Source of the DNA: Enchytraeus crypticus
Taxonomy: Eukaryota > Annelida > Clitellata > Enchytraeida > Enchytraeidae
Assembly: GCA_905160935.1 (NCBI GenBank)
Contig: CAJHZI010000483.1
Span: forward strand, 1-64,000
Length of the DNA stretch: 64,000 nt
Reading direction: 5' to 3'
The notes beneath the pieces were generated by a model, which was not told the origin of the DNA, did not search any database, and saw only the letters and a list, made by a program, of their open reading frames with translations. Shown in pieces: positions 44,539 to 56,643 of the stretch. A program made the position numbers and the translations under genes. Position 1 is the first letter of the stretch; the number at the start of each line of letters is the position of its first letter.

Positions 44539-44649
44539 CCTGTCCTAAAGAATTCTACAGATGTAACGCCAATGGAAAATGTCTAAGGAAGGAACTTATT
44601 TGTAATAGAAATATCGACTGTCCGGACGGTAGCGATGAAATGAACTGCG
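44539..44649 (+). CDS. Exon 29: LDLa module 21, last exon found
   Basis: Acceptor TTATTTACAG, donor GTAAGT, phase 1-1, 37 codons. C-PKEFYR-C-NANGK-C-LRKELI-C-NRNID-C-PDGSDEMN-C. The strong phase 1 donor shows that at least one more exon follows, but I found none I trust in the next 15.8 kb; a short terminal exon would be easy to miss. Confidence 0.9.
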
Positions 44650-44904
44650 GTAAGTGGCTAATAATAATTAGAATCGTCATATAATTTAGAATCGCCTTAA
44701 AGAGCTTGAAACAGTATTACAAATACAGCTTTAATTGAACTGTTTTTACAGTATTTTTCTGAAAATTAGAGAGATGAATGTAAAATGCTAACGTGTAGTT
44801 TATTAAAACTTCTAACAATAAATGTATAGCGGCAATTTTGTCATCGAGGGAAATAACCATCCAACCTTTCATGAACACAAAATTAAACCTTCGCGGACAT
44901 GTTT

Positions 44905-44906
<2 letters not shown>

Positions 44907-44970
<64 letters not shown>
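44907..44970. repeat. (TA)n microsatellite
   Basis: About 30 TA repeats. Confidence 0.95.
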
Positions 44971-44972
<2 letters not shown>

Positions 44973-45084
44973 CTTCTCCGAATGCGTTCTTATTTGCCAT
45001 TAGCTGCCTTTGGTAAGCGCAATCGAAGTTTAACAACAACAACAACAATAAATAATAATAATATAAATATTAATTCACTTTATA

Positions 45085-45225
45085 GTGAAGCGATCAACTA
45101 CGTAGATATCTATCACTTTTAATACTACATGTTAAATCCGGTAGGCAATTAATTACATTTTCCGTGTAACCAGTCCTGTGAATGTCCGAGATTTTACTCT
45201 CTGATCAGCGCGGCTAGAAGCGAAT
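45085..45225 (-). mobile_element. SINE family B copy
   Basis: GTGAAGCGATCAACTACGTA, TTAATACTACATGTTAAATC and CCAGTCCTGTGAATGTCCGA. Confidence 0.6.
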
Positions 45226-45809
45226 CCACGCTATTGAGACATTCAAGTGTAATTCTAAGATTCTAAATCTCTTTGGACTGTTCAGTTGCAGATCTCTTCA
45301 ACATTCACTCCTACGTGCTCTTTGTCTTCGTTCAATGCATTCTATGTTACGCCTATTTGGAAGTGTTTGCACTGCTGATTGATTAAAGAGCTTATTGTTA
45401 TATAGTGTCTTTTAATATCAATTCTAAAACAATTGTGCATTCTGACTCAGTATTTGTTATGTTATGTTATTTTCTAACACATTGCTGAGTGATGATCTCT
45501 AATTCTTCGCCACGCTACATTTCTAAGACACTTGAAAGATTAATTTAAGTTTTCTATTTTAATATTGTAAGTAATATATGAGATGCCGAAACTAAAGAAA
45601 CAATAGTGAACTAAAAATATCCTTACAGATAATATTTAGTCGCAAATGTTCTCTACTGGGCCTAAATTACCGGGAACTATGCTTCAGGTGTAAGCAGCCG
45701 AGAACACGCTATGAGTTCAGGGTAAATAAATGTTAGTTTTATTATATACATTATGTAACATTACTATATATAGTTTAGTATTTATCGCTATTATTTACAT
45801 GTTATATTA

Positions 45810-46390
45810 TTCTATATTTAAATATTATTTTGTCCGTAAATGGCTTGTATGCATATATTGCGATATGAGACTTAGGCTATATTATAATCTTTTATTCACC
45901 AATTCTTGGCAGAAACACGCACATATGCAATTACATTGCAAAACGTGACACAACAGAATACATATAAAAAGTGCACATAAAAGTTTAACAATTTCAAATT
46001 TTTCACAAACTGCAGAATAGTTAAAACAGAGCATTTTTAAAATAGCGCCAGAATTTATAACGAATACTCGACAAAGAGTCATTGCTATCTATGGCAAATT
46101 TACTTTTAATATTTAAATAATCATTGCAATCGGGAGAGTCCAAATGCTGCTTAGCACTTAACTTATCATTAATTATTAAATTATGCAAGAATGTAAACCT
46201 ATGATATTCACATAATAAATCAAATGGCAAAAAACCGCAATACCACTGACAATATAAAATATTATTTTTATCAAATGTACGGAAAATTTTGGAGAAGACA
46301 CTGTTGTACGCCGTAGAAAAGCTTTCGATTTCTGATTTATTCAGTTGTACAACTGGAATACCATAAAGTATTCATTTTTTCAGCTGGAAT
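45810..46390 (-). mobile_element. LINE C-terminal remnant
   Basis: Minus strand: VVQLNKSEIESFSTAYNSVF, then CGFLPFDLLCEYHRFTFLHN and SIRYKFWRYFKNALF. The LPFDxLCxYHRxxFLxxL string is a LINE ORF2 end common in marine invertebrates. Broken by frameshifts. Confidence 0.6.
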
Positions 46391-46498
46391 ACCATAAAGT
46401 ATATAATTTTTAATATCTGTAAATTAAAAATTACTTCTATCGTCGTTTAAGCACTGTACCACTGTACTTCTCTAGAATATAATTATTAAGAATCGTCT

Positions 46499-46900
46499 TT
46501 GGATGTTTATTATAGAATTGAAGAATTCCTAAACGATGCCGATGCTTTGACGGAAGGACAAAAATATGTGTCATCGTTGGCGATTAGTTATGGAGAAAGA
46601 AAACAGGAACTGTGGAGAAACACATTCTCACATAATATTGATCTAATTACCAGACTTGGTGATTTAAATAATGATGACCTAACGTGTAATTATTCATCTG
46701 AAGTAATTTCGCGATGCTTTGAATATATCTTTGAAAATTTCTATTAGATCTTTGAACTGATTTTCTGGATTTTGTGATTTGCATCGTTTTGAACTTTCTT
46801 TATGTCTTTATGCTCGCCGGCTTGATTTTGTCCCAATAGGGTTCGATGTTGTCATTGATTATTGTAGCACTCTAATGGCTGTTATGTTATGTTATACGAA
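46499..46900 (+). mobile_element. LINE end: 82-codon ORF plus shared 3' tail
   Basis: A short ORF (46499-46747, includes ERKQELWRNTFSHNIDLITR) leads straight into the tail GCTCGCCGGCTTGATTTTGT / TTCGATGTTGTCATTGATTA seen at 4436 and 25131. I read the ORF as the last part of a retrotransposon protein; its family is not clear. Confidence 0.45.
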
Positions 46901-46999
46901 TTACATGTAAATTGCACATGCATTTACAATCAGAGTAAATGTGCAGTTTGAAATTTATTTTAATTATACTTTATTTAATTAAAATGATAATAAATATGA

Positions 47000-49379
47000 C
47001 ACTAATAGATTTGGCTGTAAATTGTACATTGAATTTACTGCATGCAAGTTGGTAGGAGCACACGCAACTTCCAACACTCTAATCTCCATCTAAAGGTATC
47101 ATTTAAACCGAATCAAAACCAAGCACTAATTAATTGAATCCTGTGGCCATCAGAGAGGGCACAAGGTGCTCTATCTAGCTGACCACCACAGGATATAAGT
47201 ACGAGTTATAAGTACGATATTAGCAGTTAAAATACTCCACGTCTACAGGCTAGCAAAAATAGCAAGTATAATAACTAAAATAGCAAACAGAAAAAATAGT
47301 CAACATACTTGCAAAATTAATCAAATTAGCAAATATGGACAAATGAAAAATGAACTCAGCAACATAGCAAAATGGTAAACTATTCCGCCAAGAACGGACA
47401 GACGAAACTGTTACTTGTTTTCCATATACTCCTGCATTGATTTATTAAATTTTCTTTAGTATATTATAATTGCTGTTATATCAATCTGGTACTATCGCTT
47501 CTTCCCTCATGACTAGTTATCTCTGAGTTGCAGAAGCTGGGAGGGATGGTGCGGATTGATACCTGTGCTATACTTGATGTTGTCATGGACTCGACGCATT
47601 CTTATTTATTCGATATTCAATCTGTTTAGACGACATTTTACCTTCCTATCTAGCTGTACGCTGGTTCATCATTGCATTTATACGTTTGCCGGTATTATTC
47701 TATATTTCTAAAGGCATCTGCTTGTATGTCTGCATATGCCAGGTCTATATCCCCACTCTTTTGAAAGCAAGCTCGTCCCTTTGTCCTCTGGCCTTTGGAA
47801 ATTTAACATGAAACCTATCAAACTTAAATTTATATTTAATTAATGTATACATTTGTATCTCAAGTTTTAAACCTATTGTTTCGAATAACTGAATTGTAGG
47901 AAATGGCCAGAGTGAGAAGGGCGCTGAGTGTGAATTATCTATGCTGAATCCACCTATATGTGGTTGTGGCCTGGTTGCCTGGAGCCACCACCCGTTGTGT
48001 GGTTGTGGCTCCAGTTTTGTTGAATTCGGGATATGGAAGATATCAATAAATTAATCAATCAATAAGAGTTTAATGTCCGGTCCTCGCCATAAGGCAATGT
48101 CAGGGACGTCTCTTGCGAACTCTACATAAACAGGCGCCAAAGCACCACACGAGGACGACTGTGTACACAGAGACCACAGGAGAAAGCGAGATCAAAACAG
48201 TGCAAGTCCAAGATCCAAGGTAAGATCCAATGTCCTTCGGGACAGACTCTGAATTGTTTGTATGTTGTACGTACTAAGTTTCTAAGGCGTACTAGTAATT
48301 AGTATTACCAGTTAAGTGACTATTGGGTCTCGTTTAAGTCTTGTTTGAAACCCCTTTTAAAAAAGCGTCAAATCTTTTCACGGCTGGGACATAGTTCATG
48401 TAATACCATTGAGCCAAAAATTGTGAAATTCTTATGGATTAAGAAAACGGATGGCAAGTTTATAAGAACAGTATACGGGTGACCACTCGATTGAAAGAAA
48501 ACATTTAGACCATTTTATTTCTATTTGTCTATAACTCATTTAACAGTGTATTTGAGTTAAATAGAATAATGTGTCTTTCATAGGTAAGACATATCTCAGT
48601 GTGACGAAAATTAAAGCTTTCATTTAATAAAGGTTAACATTTCTTTTTTGATAAGATAACATTATTGTAATATTGCTTATATTATTGTCATTTTTCCAGT
48701 TTAACATAGGTATATTATTCAATAGTATTATTATCTTTAGACTAGTTTAATGTTGATACACTTTGTTTGCCTGATATGTTGTACATTTTGTTCTAATAGA
48801 TCTTATAAAGGTTGTGGATATTAATATTCCACTGATATTTATTAATCTATGGTGTTTGAGCTTTGAAGATGAAATTATCTAAGTTTGTCAAATATACTAG
48901 AAGATAGTTTCCTTAGAAACATTCGTCAAATAGATTCCTATGAGATTTAAAAATGAACCACGTCAAAGATTTGCGGATATTTTATTTATGTAATATTGAT
49001 ATCTTGTTATGTTGAAGATGATGCTCTCCTGATTATCCCATCAATGACAATGATGTACTGTCTCAGTCCGTTTTCGATACGATATCAGGATATACATGTA
49101 GGCCTACATATAGCGTTATTTATTTATTTGTTCAAACAACTACACTTTACAGAATAAGGACAATAAGTATTATGGTTAAAGAAATTATGAAACCCAACAT
49201 TTCTTAGCCTGGCCGTTGCTGACAGTAAGTAATTGTTATCGAATGAAAGCAGACGTTAAATTGTATAATCATAACTATCTACATAATAATAACTTTGGTA
49301 ATTTCTATAGCAGTATCATGCCCGGTGACCCGTCTTCGAGATTACTTTACAGGTCACAGACAGGCTAGAATCAATGTTA
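47000..49379. other. Intergenic, little recognised
   Basis: A faint LINE-tail match (CTTGATGTTGTCATGGACTC) at about 47570 and a GC-richer patch at 48070-48250 with no clear identity. No LDLa-like or other exon found. Confidence 0.4.
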
Positions 49380-49384
49380 ATCAT

Positions 49385-49560
49385 ACAATTGCTATTGACA
49401 GCGCCCATCATTAGCAATCTCCGAAACAAGATTAACCTTCCATGTGTCCAAGAGGATATTCATCAGTAGCTCACTGACCTGGGTTTTGAATCCAGGCCAC
49501 TTGTATCCGAGACGAACACTTCAACTGTTACGTCATATCCTCTTCCGAAAGCTGCAATAG
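49385..49560 (-). mobile_element. tRNA-like SINE, family C copy
   Basis: Minus strand AAGAGGATATGACGTAACAG (A box region), CGGATACAAGTGGCCTGG and B box GGATTCAAAACCC, with GACACATGGAAGGTTAATC, parallel to 16490-16800. Confidence 0.6.
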
Positions 49561-50214
49561 ATTTACAGCATTCCATAATATATTCGAAGCTCCCAACTGA
49601 ATTCTTTCATATTGAATCTTAAAATTAGCAACACTCTGCTGCTGAAAGCTGAGCAATAATTTTAATGGGCTTATGATGCATCTTTTCTTACCGCAGGGAG
49701 TTATCATCACTAGTGAAATACTTTGTGCCTTCGTCAGGTTGATATTTACAAAACCTATGAATGTAAACAAGTTCTACATGCAGGACTTAAAACATCGAGG
49801 ATTGGCCTATACGTAGCCTAAAACTTTCGCCGAGAAAGATAAATTTCTTCTGACTGTAAGTACTACCCGCAGCAAATCTCTAACTTTACATGCATGTATG
49901 TAGATTAAATATTAATAGATTTGAGAAATCGTCGCTCCGATAAGTTGACCCGTAAATGTTAAATTTGCATATACCCTTGCGGGATAATATAGGGTCCCAG
50001 AATTTGAAAACAATTCATTTGAATGCGCAATGCTTGCTCGTGCTTCGTAAAGGCCCGCCAACGCAGTAGTTGCTCTATTGAACGGAACAGAGATTTACGT
50101 CATTAAGACGTTTTAGCTGTGAACTATGATAGTAGGGTTGTGAAATCTAATTAGAAATATATCGCAAATTACACATGTAAATTAAAATAAAATAATTTTA
50201 GACGAATCGTAAAC

Positions 50215-50645
50215 AAATTAAGCAGAACCAGAAGCTTGGTTAACAATTCATGTATTTGTATCCCGTGTTGAGCCCGGGTGTGATTGGGACCACTGCAGAA
50301 TAGGGCAACCGCAAACATGCTGCCACGATTACGTAAGAGTCTACTAAGGCAGGAACTGAAGAATGTATAGGGGAACCACCTCACGAAGAAATTTTTCTCC
50401 AGCATTAAATGGCAGTTAATCCACTATATAACTAAGAAAGGCAACGGAAAACCACCTCATAAACCATATTATTCCCAAGCTGTAGGCTACATTAAGGTGT
50501 GGATAAGGCATAGCCATTTGTAAAGTTATTAACTGCTAATCGATTATGTGCTCCTTCTCGGAGCGTAAAAAGCAGCATGTGAGTAGGAATATGTACCTTG
50601 AACTGTCGCTTGGCAGAACACAGGAGAGAACGAGAGAGTATCTGA
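50215..50645 (+). repeat. Interspersed repeat, family F, long copy
   Basis: GGACCACTGCAGAATAGGGC, GGGGAACCACCTCACGAAG, GGATAAGGCATAGCCATTTG and TTGAACTGTCGCTTGGCAGA, then GAGAGAACGAGAGAG: the fullest order of the family's blocks. Confidence 0.6.
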
Positions 50646-51049
50646 CTGCTTATCAACAGGAGCATTGGGTAAATCCGGTGTTTTTTCACTGCCACTGTCA
50701 TTCTTCAGAAAGATGAAGCTGCCGTTTGACTATGCTTAAGCCTTAAGCATTCATGCTTCATCTCTGGTAATTCTCACTTCATAATGAATAAATTGTAATT
50801 TTCGGCAAAATGATTTCCGCGCTAGTTGTTTCTTCGAAAGTATCGTACACAGCTTTTACCCGATTTACACCGCCGAGAACTAGTATTAGTTCTCTAACGT
50901 ATGTCATCTATCAGTTGTCATGCAGATAAAATTGCGCCGTATGAGCGCATGAGAATTCTATATTACAATGCCAGTTCACAAGACGTACTGCACATTTGGT
51001 AATCTCCATAGCACTAAAATTATGCTTTATTTATCAGCCAACAATTGGC

Positions 51050-51200
51050 TCATTAGATGCCCAATGGATAGCAAGCTTACTTGAGAAGAAAAAGGCTATC
51101 GATTCGAATCCCAGACGGCACTGTCTCTGATAGTGTTACCTGTGCTACAGAAGCTGATGAATGGTACGGTCTTGTTTCAAGCAGAACAATGATTACAATC
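51050..51200 (+). mobile_element. tRNA-like SINE, family D copy
   Basis: GCCCAATGGATAGCAAGCTT, B box GATTCGAATCCCAGACGG, then TGATAGTGTTACCTGTG. A relative lies at about 22185-22280 (AGTTCGAATCCAATCGGG, GACAGTGTTACTTGTGG). Confidence 0.6.
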
Positions 51201-51689
51201 CAGATAGTTGCGTCGTTTAATTTAAAGACTAATGTATTCAATGTTTCCTTTACATCGCAAATATGTATTCTAGGTATCTACTGTATGTTAGCAGACTATT
51301 TTATGAAACGAGTACCATTTCCCATTGGACTATTTTTAATTTTCTTTGAATGATCAAAAGACAATACAAATATGAACAAAAGCATTTAATTATAAGGCAA
51401 TTTGTTTATAGGCTTATGCTTTTACTTCGTCAATTGCTATACTAATGCTGAAATTGTTTAATGGCTCAGTTAACAATATCTTAAGCTTAAATAAACGTCT
51501 ATCAGAAAAATTACGAAAGAGAACGGAAGACCAACAAGAAGTATGATCCGTTATCTCATTGTATTACTATCTTCAAGTATTTAGTGCAAACAAAGCCATC
51601 TCTACATTTGATGCTTTACGTTTTGGAATATTGAATATTTTTTTGCATAATAATTGGGAATAAAAGCACATGCTCTAGGTTGCTATTTC

Positions 51690-51850
51690 CGCGGTTCCGG
51701 GGTCAAGTTCCCGCAGATTTGATCAGACAGTAAAAATCTAGTGGATTCACAGGACTAGTATCACAGACAAAACTGTCTAATAGCTAGTTAATCGTGTGGT
51801 ATTAAAAGTGATAAATATCTTCATAGATTATCATTTAACTATCATGTGTG
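51690..51850 (+). mobile_element. SINE family B copy (diverged)
   Basis: GCGGTTCCGGGGTCAAGTTC, GACAGTAAAAATCTAGTGGA and GGTATTAAAAGTGATAAATA. Confidence 0.5.
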
Positions 51851-53240
51851 ATGTTAACAGCATAACTTTCAATGTGATTGAGAGTAATATTAATATAGGG
51901 CCTACATGTATATGGGTGTAGGACTAGCATTCATTTCTAATATAAGATATCTAATATTCTAAATTACAAATTGTGACAATTCAGCCAGATTCGTCTATTA
52001 TTGTATTCAGAAGAGGCGATAACTCGAAAAACCGAATACTATTTGTATTCCTAAGATGCTAGTAGTAAAGATAGAATAATGCAAACCCTATTAGGCCTAA
52101 GCCATGTGATCTGATCACTAGACACAGTTATAGAAGCTTTAGATCTTTAAGGATCCTTTCCGCATTCGTATGTAGATCTCTTAACTACTCAGACAGTGTT
52201 TTGAACCCACAATTAGTCAAAAGTCTCCGAGAAATACTACAACACTAGCACGGCTTTCTGGTTTTGAACCGGAATTTATATTATCATAGTGTTTAATTGA
52301 CGTATAAAAAAACAGCTGCTGAAAGTGATGACCTTCTTGAAATTTTTTTTGTGAAATTGGCAATTATTTGATAGATCAAATATTGGGGGTACAGCCCCTC
52401 GGAGTTTACGGGGGGGCTATTCCTCGGACCTAGGGGTGTTTACCCCTCAAGTTAACATGCTAAAAGTAACTTTGCTTTGTTAGATCAGTAGAGTTTGCTT
52501 GTAACAACACAGTTAATAACATTGGATGACAATTAATATCCGATCTTATAAACGGAAAGATATTCTAGCTTTAGCTATTTATTTAGCTAAATTTATTTAT
52601 TTATTTAGCTAAATATATTTAGCCTTCGCTAAATACTCTGCTTTATAACAACAACAGAAACTTCAGTAAACAGCTGTATATACAATGGCACCGCATCTCA
52701 TATGCTGCAGCAGCTTAGAAATTCATTGCAAGTTGAAGCCAGGGAACACAAGGCCTATGAACGAATAAGCAGAAAATCATGCGTATATTACAAGGAGCCT
52801 AACATCCCAGCTACTCAAGCAGCTGATGCTATGCATTACTCGCATCTATGACGTCATACGTGGAGCTTCTGTAACATGTAATATATTGAAAATATGAAAA
52901 CTGATTAAAATTGGCCATCCACTCAGGCTGGATTCTTACTCAGCAAACAGAAACACATTTTTAAAATTATATTCATAGCAAATCGCTTATCATATATTGT
53001 AGTTATAGGGTAGCGCCTTTATGGTATAATTACCGAATTGAAATAGGCCTACCGCTACAAGAGATGTGTATGTTTCAAAATGTGGATTTCTGCATAACGC
53101 CTTGCATTAGAATATTGCTCGAATTTTGTGCAGATGAAAATTAATTTAAATCGTCAACTCAGAGGCAATATTTCAAAAGGGTTCTCATTTTGAGTAGTTT
53201 TTAACTAATTTCCAAAATAGTCAGTTGTTGTCATTTGAAA
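51850..53240. other. Intergenic, nothing certain
   Basis: AT-rich with a G/C-run patch at 52380-52460 (GGGGGTACAGCCCCTCGGAG). No gene found. Confidence 0.4.
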
Positions 53241-53242
53241 TA

Positions 53243-54189
53243 CAGGGTGAGTAAAAAAAGTGATACACCTGCACCTGCAAAATGTTTGAATATCTCAGGC
53301 TATTGTTAATATTTTCAAATCAAACTTTCACCTATTACTAAAGGAATAAGGTTGGATGGGGTGGCCAATTTTCATTCAATTAAATCTATAGATTGGCGAG
53401 TTATGCAAGTTTCAGAAGAGTAACCCCCCATTTTTACCTAAAAATGGCGTTAGCTGCAACGGTAAGGGCAAATTGCACTTCAGTGACGAGAAGGAAAAGG
53501 TGAATTCTCAGTATTTTGTCAATACTTTACTTCCCAAGCTGTTTGATGATTGCAATGCTCTTCTACCAAATGGTTTCATCTTTCAGCAGGACGGTGCTCC
53601 GGCTCGTGCATCTCGTCATGCACAGGAATGGATCAGCGAGAGATATCCGCATTTCATCAAGAAGAGTGAATGACCTCTAAACTCTCCCAATCAAAATCCT
53701 CTGGATTACCATGTCTGGGGAACCATGCTGCATCTCTATCAGAAATACTAGTCGAAGCCTAAAAACAGCACAGAACTGCAGGAAGTGCTACAATCAATTT
53801 GGGAGAGACTTCCCCTAGCTGGAACAAAAAGGCTGGCCTAGCGTTCCTTAAGCTACTGCAGTCCTGCGTAGCAGCTGGAGGAAAGCATATCGAATAGTCA
53901 GTAGTGCTAGCATATACAACTGGTTCTTTCTGAACCACCACAACGACCCTTTTCAGGGGTAAAAAGATTGAATTAAATATAATTTTTATTTACAGTACAT
54001 TAAAAAAGGGGGTTGCTGTGCTGAAACTTTTATAACTGGCCAAAATCTATGCATTAAAATGGATGAAAATTGGCCACCTTATCAATAATTAGTCCTTTAA
54101 TTATTGGTAAAAGTTTGATTTGAAAATATTAACATTAGCCTGAGATATTCAAAATTTTTGCAGGTGTTATCACTTTTTTACTCACTCTG
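53243..54189 (+). mobile_element. Tc1/mariner-type element with broken transposase
   Basis: Terminal inverted repeats start CAGGGTGAGTAAAAAAAGTG at 53243 and end CACTTTTTTACTCACTCTG at 54189, flanked by TA (53241-53242, 54190-54191). The repeats extend well inward (ATATCTCAGGCTANTGTTAA on both sides). Inside, VNSQYFVNTLLPKLFDDC, FIFQQDGAPARASRHAQEWI (second catalytic Asp) and, after a stop, NPLDYHVWG (third). Short for an autonomous element: the N-terminal DNA-binding part is gone. Confidence 0.85.
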
Positions 54190-54564
54190 TATATAAAGGC
54201 AAAGCCTAATGTCTACTTTCGTGCCACACGGTTCTACTTATTTTAATATATTATTTTTTCATATGGATACCGTTACAGACTACTTAGCCTAGATTTGCAT
54301 TGGTAGCCTCTTACTCATCAATGGAGTATTTCAGCAGATAGTACGAACTCGGTCATTAAAATGATAAGCGGTAACTAAATGAAATATATCGACTATGAAA
54401 TTAACAAATTTAGACTTTGCCCGTCCAATATCCAAATCAATCTCGTCCATTTAAATAATCTAAATATAGTATCTAAACATCTTTAACATAACGATCATTA
54501 ATCGTATTGATCAAATCATTAAATGTTCACTTATACATTAAAATTTGATCTTGCTACCTATCAC

Positions 54565-54890
54565 TATACACGCTGTCTATTAGACTATATTATTTGTCTA
54601 TTAGACTATATTATTTGTCTATTAGACTATATTATTTGTCTATTAGACTATATTATTTGTCTATTAGACTATATTATTTGTCTATTAGACTATATTATTT
54701 GTCTATTAGACTATATTATTTGTCTATTAGACTATATTATTTGTCTATTAGACTATATTATTTGTCTATTAGACTATATTATTTGTCTATTAGACTATAT
54801 TATTTGCCTATTAGGCTATATTATTTGTCTATTAGACTATATTATTTGTCTATTAGACTATATTATTTGCCTATTAGACTATATTATATA
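54565..54890. repeat. 21-bp minisatellite
   Basis: About 15 copies of CTATTAGACTATATTATTTGT with very few variants (GCCTATTAGGC in one), suggesting recent expansion. Open in more than one frame only because 21 is divisible by three. Confidence 0.95.
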
Positions 54891-55619
54891 TATCTGAAGC
54901 TCAACAGCTCTTCACATCCCCTACTACACGAGAGAGTCGGCATGAGATTAGAACCATTGACCTCCTGTTGACTAAGCTAGTACTCCACACCTTCGTCAGT
55001 CAGCTGAATTTACTATTGTGCCTCTCATCATCGTCGTTAATAGGAACCAATATGATGGTTCTTCTAAATTGGGAAGATGCTCTAGCTTTTAGCCCGTGCT
55101 TTCATTTCTTATGATTGTTTGTGCAGACTGTTGATTCATTCGAGCAGCCGTCTAACGCTAGAAGACGAATAGCCGGGTGTTAGAGGTATATTCTATTAAA
55201 TGCCGACCTGTTTTCACGATGACTTTACGTTTTTTATTCTTTAATTTATATTTTCTTGAACAAATTTACAAAAAGGCATATCAATGGGCTGAGGTTATGG
55301 TTTAAGTTTAAGGGAAGATTAAGGTTGAGCTAGAAGATGAGTAATACTAGTTATGATTGAAATTCCAGTAGTACAATCGCATCAGTATCTAATCTTCGAG
55401 TCCGGATAAGTTTCTTAGCAGCGGAAGTACGAACAGATGGATTAGCAAAGCAGCTGGAATGAGCCGGCTAAGTTACTGCGCGCAGAGATAACCTCTGCCA
55501 CACTATCGTCAGCTGCTGTGCCACAGTGTGCCGTTACTACACTACTTGTAAAAGTAAGAACTGACTAGCAGGCCTAGCTAACTCAACAATTACATAATTA
55601 AAAGTGACCAGTAAACAAG

Positions 55620-55830
55620 CACTATAGTGAAATGATCAACTATGTTGATATCTATCACTTTTAATACCACATGTTTAAACCGTTAGACAATTTAGATCAT
55701 CTTCCCTGTAACCAGTCCAGTGAATGTCAGATATTTTTTAATCTCCGATCAGAGAGACTGGGCTTCGAACCCACGAGGGTTCAATTTACCTGAAAATCTG
55801 TCATTTAAAATCTTCATGAATAAACTCTAC
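55620..55830 (-). mobile_element. SINE family B, best copy
   Basis: ATAGTGAAATGATCAACTAT, CCACATGTTTAAACCG, CCAGTCCAGTGAATGTCAGA and GGGCTTCGAACCCACGAGGG; on the minus strand the last is a pol III B box (GGGTTCGAAGCCC). Confidence 0.65.
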
Positions 55831-55946
55831 GCTATTAAGACATTCTATTACTTTATTACTGCAAATTAGATGTCTTGAAAGCATGTAAATTACGGGAAAC
55901 CGACTGAAAACAATATCGTTTCCTTTCGTAACCAAGGGAGTAGAAG

Positions 55947-55947
<1 letters not shown>

Positions 55948-55999
<52 letters not shown>
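55948..55999. repeat. (TA)n microsatellite
   Basis: TA tract that abuts the MITE at 56000; its TA may be the target site. Confidence 0.95.
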
Positions 56000-56002
<3 letters not shown>

Positions 56003-56643
56003 TGTGTTTTTTATAACTGATACCCCAAATTTAGCGTAGATTATCTCTATAAAAATACTAGCTAACACGCAATAAAAAATTTCTGCTAATGCTATTTTGA
56101 AGAGCAATCATTTCTTTTCAAAACAACGTAAAATACGTACTGATATGTTCTTAATTGACAAATTTATCGAACTTTTTATGCATGCATTGCACGAAGAGAA
56201 TAAACGAAGAAGAGGACGCCGCTGCAGTGGCTGCGGTGATAGCAGTTGTGCCCAGACATGCAATGCATGCATTAAAAGTTCAATAACTTTGTAAATTAAG
56301 AACATATCAGCACGTATTTTACGTCGTTTTCAAAAGAAATGATTGCTCTTCAAAGTATTAGCATTAGCAGAAATTTTATATTGCGTGTTAGCTAGTATTT
56401 TTATAGAGATAAGCTACTCTAAATGTAACGCGCCCGTACTCCTGTATTGGAAATTTCTTATCTGACCCCACTCATATTCGAAAATCTATAACTTTCACGT
56501 TATTGAAGATATTCAAATGAAATTTCTCTCTGCTTTGTAGAAATGGATGCTGGTCAAATACTGTAAATTTCAAGAACATCGGTCAAATTCTTACGACTTT
56601 ATTGTTAAAACAATTTAGGGTATCAGTTATAAAAAACACAGTG
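56000..56643. mobile_element. Palindromic MITE with perfect 26-bp terminal repeats and TA target site
   Basis: 56000-56025 and 56618-56643 are exact inverted copies (CACTGTGTTTTTTATAACTG + ATACCC), flanked by TA. Inside, arms of about 155 bp (56038-56193 and 56260-56413) are inverted copies with few mismatches around a GC-rich core (GACGCCGCTGCAGTGGCTGC). No transposase. TA sites suggest Tc1/mariner-type mobilisation. Confidence 0.85.

Larger units (their letters stand above)
3270..44649 (+). other. Multi-exon gene: type II membrane protein with 21 LDLa modules and one YWTD propeller
   Basis: Gene-level entry for the 29 exons listed below. Every exon has AG before and GT after, and the phases chain without a break: exon 1 to 2 is phase 2, 2 to 9 are phase 1, 9 to 10 phase 2, 10 to 11 phase 1, 11 to 12 phase 2, and all later ones phase 1. 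The assembled part is 4,045 nt. Order of domains: Pro-rich segment, transmembrane helix, LDLa x3, Ser/Thr/Gly linker, LDLa x1, six-bladed YWTD propeller, LDLa x17. LDLa modules bind ligands through a calcium cage (C-D-x-x-x-D-C-x-D-x-S-D-E) and YWTD propellers release ligand in LDLR-type receptors; both facts are family knowledge. A surface or endocytic receptor role is inference. There is no EGF module, NPxY motif or second TM in the assembled part. The 5' start (exon 1 enters in phase 0) and the 3' end after exon 29 (exits in phase 1) are missing. Confidence 0.85.

Noticed and set aside
54523..54971. Repetitive membrane-like protein (CLLDYII repeats)
   Set aside because: 21-bp minisatellite open in two frames, with no flanking gene structure.
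56097..56305. Small Cys-rich protein on either strand (CSGCGDSSCAQTCNAC)
   Set aside because: The sequence is the loop and arms of a palindromic MITE, so similar ORFs appear on both strands by symmetry.
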